A stretch of 64,000 bases of DNA from Myxococcales bacterium (lineage in GTDB: Bacteria > Myxococcota_A > Polyangia > Fen-1088): assembly GCA_022184915.1 (NCBI GenBank), contig JAGTJU010000001.1, positions 62,001 to 126,000 on the forward strand, in the 5' to 3' direction. The notes below the pieces were generated by a model that was not told the origin of the DNA, searched no databases, and saw only the letters and a list, made by a program, of their open reading frames with translations. Numbering within the stretch: the stretch's first letter is position 1; each line of letters opens with the position of its first letter. Of the stretch, positions 48,700-57,520 are shown in pieces. The position numbers and the translations under genes were made by a program.

Positions 48700-49511
48700 G
48701 CTTGAGAAGCGGCTAACACAAACCAAGGCCGCGACACAGCTAGGGCTTAGCGTGCGCCAAGTGAAGCGCCTGTGCCGGCAGTTCAAAGCCGATGGGTTGT
48801 GCGGGCTTATGTCGCGCTAGCGCGGTCGACCGAGCAATCGCAAGCTCACTGCTTAGGCGAAAGGCGGTCGTTGTAGAACTCGTGCGTGAGCGTTACGCGG
48901 ATTTCGGGCCGAAGCTGGCGCACGAGAAGCTCGTTGAAATCCATGGCATTGACGTGAGCCGTGAGACCGTGCGTGGGTGGCTGGCCGAAGCGGGACTGTG
49001 GCTCACCCGTTCGGAGCGCACACGGCGTGTGCATCAGCCCCGGCACCGCCGCCAATGTCTTGGCGAACTCATATAGATTGATGGCTGCGATTATGAGTGG
49101 TTCGAGACACGCGCTGGCCGCTGCACAGCATTGGTCTACGTGGACGATGCGACGGGACGGTTGATGCAACTGCGTTTCGTGGTTAGTGAATCGGCCCTTC
49201 ATTACTTTGCAGCCACGCAGTCGTACCTGGGCCAGCACGGTAATCCCGTGGCGTTTTGCAGCGACAAACACGGGGTGTTCCGCGTGAATCAGGAAGGATC
49301 GAGCGGCTGTTCAGCCGGTGTTAGCCAGTTCGGTCGGGCGCTGGCAGCTCTCAATATCGACATCATCTGCGCGAATACGCCGCAGCCCAAAGGACGCGTT
49401 GAGCGGATGAACAAGACATTGCAGGACCGGCTCGTCAAGGAAATGCGCCTGCGTGAAATTAGCGTTCTCGAGCCACAGGCGGTTCGGCCCCTTCCATGCA
49501 CCGTGATGTGA
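48700..49511 (+). pseudogene. ISNCY-like (integrase core) transposase remnant
   Basis: Conceptual translation gives a helix-turn-helix (AATQLGLSVRQVKRLCRQFKADG), HEKLVEIHGIDVSRETVRGWL, DGCDYEWFE, ALVYVDDATGRLMQLRF, FCSDKHGVFR and NTPQPKGRVERMNKTLQDRLVKEMRL, so the DDE residues are visible. Two in-frame stops near 48820 and 48855, another near 49075, and a missing C-terminus show it is dead. Confidence 0.75.
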
Positions 49512-49555
49512 TTCGGGAATCATGCACGCAGATTGCATGAAAGAGGGAAATGCAG

Positions 49556-49867
49556 CTACTGAGGCATCGCGTAGCCGGCGGGTACGGGAATTGTCGGCGC
49601 CTTGGCCAACAGCCCAAGCACTTCGCGCGTCAGTTGAGCTGTGTTTGTGAGCAACGCCGCATCGCTGCCGGCAGTTTTCGCCGCTGCCTCAAGACCTGCG
49701 GCCCACTCGCCTTGACCGGTGCCTGCGGTGAGTGCCCGTACGTTCACCGTGGCGCTGCCGTTTGATAACGCTCGCTTTTGCCACAACAGCAGCATGCGCA
49801 TCAGGTTGCTCACGAGGCGCGTGTTCTCTGGTGTGCGGCCTATGGTGGAAGCCGATGGCGTTTTCAA
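49556..49867 (-). CDS. Unknown short gene or fragment
   Basis: 103-residue frame (TRLVSNLMRMLLLWQKRALSNG, AALLTNTAQLTREVLGLLAK) with plausible helix content, ending next to repeat C. No family recognised; may be a piece of a larger gene. Confidence 0.3.
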   Translation of the reverse strand: MKTPSASTIGRTPENTRLVSNLMRMLLLWQKRALSNGSATVNVRALTAGTGQGEWAAGLEAAAKTAGSDAALLTNTAQLTREVLGLLAKAPTIPVPAGYAMPQ

Positions 49868-49897
49868 AGCCCATCATGATGTTTCCATGAAGTTCGC

Positions 49898-49957
49898 CCC
49901 CTTCTCCCCATCCTCTGCGCCCACGACCACAAAACACGCTTTGATTTACCTATCGGC
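49898..49957 (+). repeat. Repeat C, copy 1 (solo oriIS-like end)
   Basis: 60 bp identical (inverted) to 59236-59295. Outer tip GCTTTGATTTACCTATCGGC. No transposase beside it here. Confidence 0.8.
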
Positions 49958-50527
49958 TCTGATGAACAGCGTAAGCCCCAGAAAATTCTCTTCGGCCTAC
50001 GGAGAGGCAGCCGCTCAGACGCTCATCGCACTGAAGACAACATCGGCAGCGTGGGCGCGCTGTGGACCATTGTTAGGGAAACCGCGCCTGGATCGATGAT
50101 GTTCACTGCCGTTCCAAACTCTGGCCTCATCTCAGGACCACAGTCTGACGAGTCCACGCACTTTACGGCCAATCTGGCTCGGCTCAATACAGTTTTAGTC
50201 GACGCCTTTGACACCTTCCAGATGACGGCCACTGGCCCCTCGGTGGAACTGCATGAAGCAACTCGAGTGGGCAATGATCCATTCGACACCGAGCGAAGCG
50301 GGAGGTGCGAGTGCGGCGACGTCGTTGGCTTGAATGTTTTGTCGGAGGTGAGCGTGCGAAGGGCGGCGCACATACCGGCAGATCTCTTTGAGACTAAGGA
50401 GCTGATCGGAACGCGGCGGGGGTTGCTGCGGCCACGACCCATCCCACTGATGTCAGCCAAGGCATGGAAAGCGATTGCCGCTGCTAAAGTAAGGGGTTTG
50501 AACGTAGAGGTTGCGCACTTCGTCTAG
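49958..50527 (+). other. Unrecognised sequence with a plus-strand open frame
   Basis: A plus-strand frame (HFTANLARLNTVLVDAFDTFQM, VLSEVSVRRAAHIPADLFETKELIG) is the better of two overlapping candidates, the other being antisense. It enters from the direction of repeat C without a clear start, so it may be another 5'-truncated gene. Confidence 0.3.
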
Positions 50528-50528
50528 A

Positions 50529-50636
50529 GACCATAGGACGAATAAGCTGCATTTGCGCTTGCGTCAAGAACGGCGAGACGCTTGCACTTGTCCGATAATA
50601 ACCCCTATGACAACATCGTCTTCCCGCCGATCCCCG
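50529..50636 (-). repeat. Repeat D, copy 2 (oriIS-like solo end)
   Basis: Related to 33428-33536; outer tip on the minus strand TTATTCGTCCTATGGTC. It directly adjoins the 3' end of the TSP3 lipoprotein gene. Confidence 0.55.
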
Positions 50637-50637
50637 G

Positions 50638-51345
50638 TCACATCGCCGAAGCGTCCTGCCCTTGGCAGGCGTCCCCGATGGAGTCGCCGTTCGTGTCCGC
50701 TTGGAACGGGTTAAACGCTGTCGGGCAGTTGTCGACGAGGTCCGCTTGTAGATCCATGTCTACATCTACGAAGTGATACGAGAGAGCCACGACGAAGTCA
50801 GTCTTGTCGCCCCCGCGCACGCAGTACGGTGAATAGCTCTCAAGGATGCGCAATTCTTGGCAACAAAACCCCTTCTCGCATCGAGTACCTCATATCGCCC
50901 GCACGGAACGTTCTTGGCAACGCAACCGTTGACTTCTAAATGCGTAACCCCCGTGGGGTTCGGGAAGCAGATGGTTGCCGATACTGGACGCGTGGCGCCG
51001 GCGCATGTGGCCCTAGCCACCTCCTTCAGCGCATGCCCAAACTTGTCACACGGCACCTCCGTGACATCCGCTCCAAACACCCAGCCCGAGTCTGCGACCG
51101 ACCCGTCCGGCGCCACACCCGCATCCGTCACCGCCGCGTCTGGAGGATGCGCGTCCGAGGTCACCAAAGGCGGAACGTCCTCCCTGGCGGCGGTATCGTG
51201 GCGTTGCTGTGCGTCGACGATGACGATTGTGTTCGCATCCATGGTGTCTGCATCAATGGTGGCGCCTGTCAAGCCGCCGCTATCGTCGTCGCACCCGACC
51301 AAGAGAAGCGTCCCTAGAACGAACCTTCCAATTTGCTTTTTCAAG
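50638..51345 (-). CDS. Lipoprotein with TSP3-like calcium repeat, one frameshift
   Basis: Starts at a TTG within TTGA, overlapping the upstream stop. KKQIGRFVLGTLLLVGC is a good lipoprotein signal. The middle carries PTGVTHLEVNGCVAKNVPCGRY; after a frame change at the AAAACCCC run (50865-50872) it continues as FCCQELRILESYSPYCV and a TSP3 motif DLQADLVDNCPTAFNPFQAD. The C-terminal half is a diverged copy of the same region of the upstream gene. Ends at repeat D, so the last residues may be lost. Confidence 0.65.
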
Positions 51346-52359
51346 AGAGCACCTTGCGACGAAGGATGAATGCTCCCACACCTACCAGAAGGAGCGCAAG
51401 CGCCGGAGCGATGCCTTTGACGGGGACGGGCTTCGGAGTCGCTTCGCATACGTCGCCAATGCCGTCGTTGTCGGTGTCCGCTTGGAAGGGGTTGAACGTC
51501 GTTGGACAGTTGTCGACGAGGTCGGGCCGCAAATCACTGTCCGCGTCCCTGAGTGTTTGAGTCGGAATTGGCGTCGCCAGGAAGTCGCTGAAGCCATCAG
51601 TTTCAACGCAGTAGGGGTTGAAAGTCAACGTTGTCCGCTTCGTCAGCTCTCCGCAGCAAAGGTCGTTGGACTTCACCTCGAGCGGAAGGCAAACAGCTCT
51701 CCTCGAGCAGCGATACACCTTGAAACCAGCACTACCCGTTGGGTTCGGGAAGCAAACCTCGGAACTGCCGACAAGCTCGCCCGTGTTCTGTACGTTGAGG
51801 CAAATGGGCAACGCTACGCCTGCCTGAATCCCTTGCTGGAAAGTAGTGCAGTTCCCTGCGGTGACCATCGGGTCAGGTCCGGCGCCATTCTTCGTGACCG
51901 AGACCGAAACTGTTCCTTGCGGAGTGCTCGCCGTGGTGACGAGTGTCGTGATCGAGTTTCCGGTGGGCCACACGGCGACTTTGTTCGCGGTGGGCTCCCC
52001 GACGGCGACAAGATCCGCAAAGGCGCCGAGCGCTTTGCCGTAGCTCGGCCCCGACGTACCTACGAGGGTATCCGCGGCGTAGGTGAAAGTCTTCGGGTCA
52101 TGCGGATCCCGCCCTGGCTGCCGTTCCCACTTGAAGCGGTACACGAGGCCCTGGGTGGCACTCTGATCGCTGACGAAGACACTACCTCCCGTGCTAACCA
52201 CTTGGGTGCCGAAGTTCGAGCTTGCGGTAAACCCGAACGGGAGCGGCCCGTTCGGCAACTCGATGGGCATCTTGCTGAGGGCCGCAATGCCGGTCGTCCG
52301 ATTGTAGGTCTCGTAAAGCGCGACCTTCCCAGCGTTTTGCACGGCAGGCAACCCGACCG
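51341..52359 (-). pseudogene. FG-GAP/TSP3 surface protein with C-terminal anchor, 5' end removed at repeat A
   Basis: About 340 residues remain. FG-GAP-like propeller pieces (GTQVVSTGGSVFVSDQSA, YGKALGAFADLVAVGEP), a Cys-rich part, the thrombospondin type 3 repeat DADSDLRPDLVDNCPTTFNP and QADTDNDGIGDVC, then a transmembrane helix and ILRRKVLS anchor. The N-terminus with the signal peptide is missing exactly at repeat A copy 4. Overlaps the next lipoprotein gene by TTGA. Confidence 0.75.
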
Positions 52360-52465
52360 CCGGCAGTAAGGCTAAGGACGCAAGGCGGCTTACGTTAGTT
52401 GATAGAACATATTTTATCAGACAAATTTGACGCGGAGGGACGTGGCGCTTGTAGTTCCTGTACGC
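52360..52465 (+). repeat. Repeat A, copy 4 (106 bp)
   Basis: Full copy. To the left a minus-strand gene and to the right a plus-strand gene both lack their 5' parts, with the repeat as the joint. A TTG at 52427 is in frame with the right-hand fragment. Confidence 0.9.
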
Positions 52466-53053
52466 ACGGCGTACATGTTTATTCCCGACGACGCGCGTGT
52501 GCGCGCTTCGGCGTTTACGATCGCCGAACAACGCCGGCACAGCTTAAGGAAGAAAGACAACCCCGACGAGACGTGGGGCCACGACGCCGCCGCCAAGGAA
52601 GCTGCACCCAAAGAGCCCGACTTGCTTGACGATCAGCTGTCGCTGTTTGCGGCTTTGTCAGCGGTGCCGCTGGACGATCAGGGGCGGCCTTTGGATGAGC
52701 AGCGCGTGTTCGAGGACGCGGGCGAGGAGATCCCCGACTTGGTGGGCTTCGGCGGCGAGCCGGCGACAGCGCCGTTGGAGACCGCATGGGAATCCATCGC
52801 GCCTTTGCCGTTGCCCGAGCCCGAGCCCGCCCCTGCGCCCTTGCCGGCTGGCAGCCCGTTGGCAAGGCGCCGCGATCTGCGGGAAAAAAACAGCGCGATT
52901 GTGCGTGAGTTGGTGCACCTGACGGGGCGTCGCCATGCCGACGTCAATGGCGACCTCAATCGCAAATCAGGCGTCAAGCGCATCAGTGAGGCTTCCATTC
53001 GGCAATTGGAAAAACGCCTGGAAGCGGCGCAGGCTTGGCTGCGCAAGCTGTAG
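52466..53053 (+). pseudogene. C-terminal fragment of a large DEAD/DEAH helicase-like protein
   Basis: 195 residues with no signal peptide: an acidic, Pro-rich linker and the C-terminal ENSAIVRELVHLTGRRHADVNGDLN, then RISEASIRQLEKRLEAAQAWL. This tail is found on large bacterial superfamily 2 helicases, but motor domains are absent. Family call is moderate. It is the only cytosolic-type protein among the repeat-bounded fragments. Confidence 0.45.
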
Positions 53054-53178
53054 CCCGGCAACCTGCGCGACCGAGCGTCCCCAGGACGGGGTGACGTTTC
53101 AATGCTGGCCTCGCGCAAGATGTCTTTTGGCATTCAGGCCACCTGTTGGGCGGCCTTCACCATTTCGATGGGCGTTTC

Positions 53179-53670
53179 TCAATCGTCGGCGTTGTCGTCA
53201 TCGTCGGCGTTGTCGTCATCGTCGGCGTTGTCGTCATCGTCGGCGTTGTCGTCATCGTCGGCGTTGTCGTCATCGTCGGCGTTGTCGTCATCGTCGGCGT
53301 TGTCGTCATCGTCGGCGTTGTCGTCATCGTCGGCGTTGTCGTCATCGTCGGCGTTGTCGTCGTCGTCGTCGTTTGAGCCCGGGGCGCCTGCCGAGCCGCC
53401 TGTGCCCGGCGCCATGCCGCCGCTGCCGCCGCTGCCGCCAGTGGAGGGGGAATTGCCGCCCGCCCCGCCAGCGCTAGGAACCCCATTGCCCCCGTTTCCG
53501 CCTGCGGCGTTATCTGTGCCGCCTGGGGTGTTTTGACCCTCGCCGGACGTTTCCTTTTCGTCTTCGTCGTCGTCCGAGCACCCCGCTGTCGTCATGCCAG
53601 AGGCTACCAGCGCAAGCACCAGCAAAACAGAGCGCCCGCAAGCCAGCGGTTGTCGGAGGCCACGGCCCAT
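53179..53670 (-). CDS. Lipoprotein with Gly-rich linker and Asp/Asn tandem repeats
   Basis: 163 aa; LVLALVASGMTTAGC lipobox, acidic stretch, a long GGNGGN/GGSGGSGG linker, then about ten NADDDD repeats to the end. There is no folded domain, so this looks like a highly acidic, probably Ca2+-binding or extended surface tail; a longer reading frame upstream is less likely. Confidence 0.6.
   Translation of the reverse strand: MGRGLRQPLACGRSVLLVLALVASGMTTAGCSDDDEDEKETSGEGQNTPGGTDNAAGGNGGNGVPSAGGAGGNSPSTGGSGGSGGMAPGTGGSAGAPGSNDDDDDNADDDDNADDDDNADDDDNADDDDNADDDDNADDDDNADDDDNADDDDNADDDDNADD
53183..53362. repeat. 18-bp tandem repeat (~10 units)
   Basis: Perfect TCGTCGGCGTTGTCGTCA units encode NADDDD on the minus strand. 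Copy number is likely variable between strains. Confidence 0.9.
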
Positions 53671-53896
53671 GAGCCTTTTCACGAGCGGGGCCCCGAGGAT
53701 TGAGTGGGAGAGGAGCGAAAAGCGGCTCCGGTGAGCAACGAAAAACCGTGTTGTCATGGAGAGGGGGGAGACCCGTGTGGCGCCGATCGGGTCACCGGAA
53801 AACGTCGCGGCCGTCCGATTTTGTCCGACCAATCATGCCCGGCTCATGCCCGGCGTGGCTGCGCATGCCGCCGCTTGCCACCAAGCGCCAACCAGT
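53671..53896. other. Intergenic region
   Basis: About 225 bp upstream of the NADDDD lipoprotein gene and downstream of the tail-anchored protein gene, both on the minus strand. Nothing recognised; promoter expected. Confidence 0.3.
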
Positions 53897-54430
53897 TTAG
53901 ACCAGAACCAGGGCACCCAGGACGGCCACGCCTACCCCTATAACGATGCCGATGGCGAGGCCAAGTTTGTGTTTGTTTGGGGGGATGGGCGCGCCAGGGT
54001 CTTCTGCCACCTCGGGCGCCGCCAACACTTCAATCCCCTTCATCGTGACCGCCACGGCCTGCGAGTTGTAAAATCCAATGATCTTCTTGAGTAAGGCAGC
54101 GTAGGGCTCGGCGGCCGGAATGGGGCCCGTGCCCTTGAAGCGAGCGTCGACCATCTGACAGAAGCCCTCAAACGAGCGCAACTCAGCCGTCTTCGCTTTG
54201 GCATCAACCGAGCCCATGACGAGCGTGGGGCCAGCGGCTTGCGCAGGCACCAGCTTGATGTGCTGAACCGACTGTTTGCCTCCGCCCGTCGATTCGCCTT
54301 CGGGGGTGGACAACTGCGGCCGATAATCGCCCTGGCTGGTTGGCAAGCGAATGGGGCCCAAGAGGGCCTCGAACATCTCAGCCTGAGACAGCGCTTGCGC
54401 AGCAAACATGGTGTGCTTGACCGTGGACAT
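53897..54430 (-). CDS. Tail-anchored small protein, unknown
   Basis: 177 aa, complete: soluble part (ALSQAEMFEALLGPIRLPTSQG, FEGFCQMVDARFKGTGPIP), a Pro-rich hinge and a C-terminal membrane helix (LGLAIGIVIGVGVAVLGALVLV) with no residues after it. Inserted in the inner membrane by its tail. No family recognised. Confidence 0.6.
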   Translation of the reverse strand: MSTVKHTMFAAQALSQAEMFEALLGPIRLPTSQGDYRPQLSTPEGESTGGGKQSVQHIKLVPAQAAGPTLVMGSVDAKAKTAELRSFEGFCQMVDARFKGTGPIPAAEPYAALLKKIIGFYNSQAVAVTMKGIEVLAAPEVAEDPGAPIPPNKHKLGLAIGIVIGVGVAVLGALVLV

Positions 54431-54542
54431 TCAACCGCTCCCTCTTCGTTGAGCCTCCGCTCGTGCCGTCCCTGGTTGTCGGCAGCGGGGACGCGCGGCT
54501 TGAGCCCAGAGCAAAACCGAATGACGGTCGTGCGACAGGGCC

Positions 54543-55259
54543 TCAGGGGCGCGCGACGAAGGCGTAGCTTGTGCCGTTGTTTTGAAGCGAGCGCACACGC
54601 TTTAGGTCAAGCACGCCTGCGGCGACTTCTCGTGCATAGACATGGTACGCACGCGGGTCGGCACCCTGGGATCGAAGCGTCAAACTTGTGTCGGCCCACC
54701 CGTCGGCAGCGACCCACGCGGGAGGCGCCGCGCGCGCCCGCTCGTCGAGCAGCAGGTAAACGGTGGCACGGCGGTCCACCCGAACGCGGTAGATGACCGC
54801 GTTTTCGGGGCCGTTGCGCGCGTCTTTGTCATCGCGGGATGTCAGGAGGTAGGTGGTTCCCGTTAGCGCCGGAGGTACCTGATCCCAGTTCGAGTTCCTG
54901 TCTAGGTTTTGTCGTGCACCATTGACAAGCCCCTGGGGTTGAACGACGGGGCGCACTTCTTTTCCCAAGTATTCCTCAAGCATGACAGTCACAGGCGCAA
55001 CCTTGCACGTCCCTTGCTCGCAGCTGGCCCCCGGCGCGCAATCTGCCGCCACGCTACAAACGGATTTGCAGGCATTGTTGTCACCGCAGGTATAAGGGGC
55101 GCAGGCTTTGAACAATGCGGGTGCACAAGTTCCGTTGCGGCAGGTCGCCGCCTCAAATTGCTGCCCGTTTTCGCAGCGCGAGGCCTGACAGATGGCGTTG
55201 GGCGCGAACGAAGCGCACCCACCCGCGCCATCGCATAGACCATTGCGCCCGCAGGTCGC
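54543..55259 (-). pseudogene. Secreted Cys-rich protein, 5' end removed at repeat A
   Basis: The open frame runs to the edge of repeat A. Upstream part: repeating ATCGRNGLCDGAGGC, SRCENGQQFEAATCRNGTC and SVAADCAPGASCEQGTC disulfide modules. Downstream part: a ~130-aa beta domain (GTTYLLTSRDDKDARNG, VYLLLDERARAAPPAWVAAD, SYAFVARP) like those found in bacterial secreted enzymes' carbohydrate or surface modules. Signal peptide absent. Confidence 0.65.
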
Positions 55260-55321
55260 CCGGCAGTAAGGCTAAGGACGCAAGGCGGCTTACGTTAGTT
55301 GATAGAACATATTTTATCAGA
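55260..55321 (+). repeat. Repeat A, partial copy 5a (left 62 bp)
   Basis: Left part only, ending at TTATCAGA where the full copy 5b starts with CCGGCAG. The dyad is kept, the oriIS-like tip is missing. Confidence 0.9.
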
Positions 55322-55427
55322 CCGGCAGTAAGGCTAAGGACGCAAGGCGGCTTACGTTAGTTGATAGAACATATTTTATCAGACAAATTTGACGCGGAGG
55401 GACGTGGCGCTTGTAGTTCCTGTACGC
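55322..55427 (+). repeat. Repeat A, copy 5b (106 bp)
   Basis: Full copy directly after partial copy 5a. The right edge is the breakpoint of the delta-60-like gene. Confidence 0.9.
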
Positions 55428-56604
55428 CGCCGATGTTGATCCGAGTGGCGAGCTATCGGTCGCAGGGCTCGTTCAGGAGTTCGGTTCGGCAGGAATCTCG
55501 ACCCTCCCAACAAGGGGGGGCACCGAGGTGCGTGACATCGTTGAACTGAACACCGCAATCGCCGCGCTCTTGAGCACCGACTGTACGATCGTCATGCTCG
55601 ACCATTCAGGGGTCGTTGTCGAATCGTTCCCCAAAGGGGTCCTCTTCCAGGAGCTTGGATGCGAGGGGGCCCGGATGATCTGGGAACCTAATTTAGAGCT
55701 GATGCTGCTCGCGAGTAAACCACAGGACGGATCTTTTATTGCGGTTCGGTCTATGACCGGCCAGGGCTTGAAAGGGGCTTATTTTGAGGTCGCTGACTTA
55801 GGCCAGGCAGGAATCACCCTCTTGGGGCTCAGTTCGCTTGGACCCGTTCTTGGCGGATTTTACCCGTCCACTAAGAACAAAGACGAGGATGCATTCCTAG
55901 TGACACTGAACCTGTCTTCCGGAGATCTGACGGGATCCATCTACAGAGCGGTTCGGGCAGGTAACGACTATCCCTTGGCCCTGGCTGACGACAACGGTTC
56001 CGTAGACATCGTTGGCGTAGCCTCGTCAGAGGGCGGCTTAGGTGCCGAGACCTATTTCTCGGCGGTCCTGTCGAAATTCGGCATAGAGAAGTTGAGCGAA
56101 AGCGTGGGCCCGGGGGATTCGTTTGGGTACACCTTCGCCTCTGCTCAGTTGCCGCGGGTCAAGATTGCGCCTGAGCGCACCCGGTATTTGATGACGTCGA
56201 TCTTGCCCACCGGTGCTGTACCATCTGAGACGATCTTCGGCGTATTTTCTTTTGGCTTAGAAGGACAGCCCAGGTCGGCATTTGGGGAAAAGGGAGTGGT
56301 ACGGCTTCCAGACCCGAGCATAGCCTGGACGGATTTTGTTTTGGACGATGGCGATCTCGTTTTCGTCGGCTACCGCGAAACCGGCCAGCAACCTGGAATC
56401 TACATGACCGTGCTCGATCGAAACACGGGCAACGTACGATCGCCGTTCATAACGACTGGTGCTGTGGCCATTCCTGGGACCAAAGGGCTGATTCCCAAGT
56501 TTGTCATACCCGCTAAGGACAGGCGCTTTCTCATTGCGGGTGACCATGCGGTGACGAGTGAGTTCCCCTTCGTCTTGAAGGTTTGGCTGGACCGTACCCC
56601 TTGA
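55428..56604 (+). pseudogene. Delta-60-repeat-like beta-propeller protein, 5' end removed at repeat A
   Basis: The frame is open from the repeat edge (ADVDPSGELSVAGLVQEFGS), before the first possible start (GTG at 55528). SGELSVAGLVQEFGSAGIS, SKFGIEKLSESVGPGDSFG and SAFGEKGVVRLPDPSIAW resemble the F-x-x-DGSLD-x-FG-x-G pattern of delta-60 propeller repeats. The C-terminal end (FVLKVWLDRTP) looks natural. GC is slightly lower than in the core. Confidence 0.6.
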
Positions 56605-56708
56605 AGGGCATCACACTCAGCGCGGCCAACGAGTGAGCGTTTGAGACCTTCAAGGCAGCTTGTAAAAAAAGTTGGACCGTTTGAAGCCCTTCACGGGTCT
56701 CCTCGCCG

Positions 56709-57281
56709 ATGGCGATGGCGCTGGAAGACGAACAGCCTGATCCGAAAGGTCTAGAGCTAAAGCTCGCGTCACTTTATCGAGAGAACCGTGGCACCGTTGC
56801 CCGCTGGATCCGCCGCCGGCTTCCGAGGGACGCCGACGTAGACGACGTGGTGCAAGAGATTTTCCTAACGGCTTGGCGATCGTTGTCACGTTTTCGCGGC
56901 GAGGGGCAGCTTTCGACTTGGCTATTTGTGATCGCGCAGAGGAAAGCCAGTAGCCTGCGGCGCGAAGCGAGTAGGCACGTGAGCTTCATTGAACACGCGG
57001 ACGTGGCCCCAGAAATCTTCACTGAATCGCCTCGGGCGGAGGAATCCTTGGAAAGGTACGAAGCGCTTCGGCTCATGCAAGTGGCGTTCGGTGGCCTAAC
57101 CGCGTCCCAGCGAGACGTCATTGGCCGCGTATATTTAGAGGAACAATCCACCCAAGTGGTGGCCGCGGCGTTGGGCATTTCGATCACGAACGTAGGTGTT
57201 CGCCTGTTTCGCGCGCGACGGGCGCTTGCTCACGCCTTGGTGAGCAACGCTGCGAAGCGCGAATCTGCCCTAGACGGCTGA
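56709..57281 (+). CDS. ECF-type RNA polymerase sigma factor
   Basis: 190 aa. Region 2: LYRENRGTVARWIRRRLPRDADVDDVVQEIFLTAWRSLSRFRGEGQLSTWLFVIAQR. Region 4: GLTASQRDVIGRVYLEEQSTQVVAAALGISITNVGVRLFRARRAL. Complete, with the usual linker. ECF sigma factors direct envelope or stress regulons; no anti-sigma gene follows, as the next DNA is a fibro-slime fragment. Confidence 0.88.
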   Translation: MAMALEDEQPDPKGLELKLASLYRENRGTVARWIRRRLPRDADVDDVVQEIFLTAWRSLSRFRGEGQLSTWLFVIAQRKASSLRREASRHVSFIEHADVAPEIFTESPRAEESLERYEALRLMQVAFGGLTASQRDVIGRVYLEEQSTQVVAAALGISITNVGVRLFRARRALAHALVSNAAKRESALDG

Positions 57282-57359
57282 CGATCGGCGCTGCCCAGCG
57301 GAACATTGGAGGTTGCTTGGGCAAGGGCAAGCGGCCTCGTGCCTTAGTTCCGCAGGAAC

Positions 57360-57520
57360 GACAAAAAAAGTCCGGGCGTCTTCGTGTTCGAGGATGCGGC
57401 GTCTTTTCCAGTTGACGGTGCGGGGTTTGGCAACCAAGGGCAGGAACACAATTTTCACTTCACCACGTCAAACCTACGCTTTCGAGACTTTTCACGCCGA
57501 ACGGCAGACACCGCTTTCGA
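57360..57520 (+). pseudogene. Fibro-slime domain fragment
   Basis: SPGVFVFEDAASFPVDGAGFGNQGQEHNFHFTTSNLRF fits the fibro-slime motif FFPIDGxGFGN..NFHFTxE with no start codon and no downstream GDDDVWVFIN part. It is a ~50-residue scrap of a secreted protein. Confidence 0.55.

Noticed and set aside
50023-50460. Minus-strand 145-aa frame
   Set aside because: Ser/Pro/Arg-rich composition typical of an antisense frame; the plus-strand frame is more protein-like.
53183-53362. CRISPR-like repeat array
   Set aside because: Units are directly tandem without spacers and encode NADDDD in a lipoprotein frame.
32112-55427. Integron cassette array with repeat A as attC
   Set aside because: Neither RYYYAAC nor GTTRRRY core sites sit at the repeat ends, halves do not pair as attC does, no integrase gene is present, and the segments hold genes in both orientations. 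The oriIS-like tip and IS91 context fit better.
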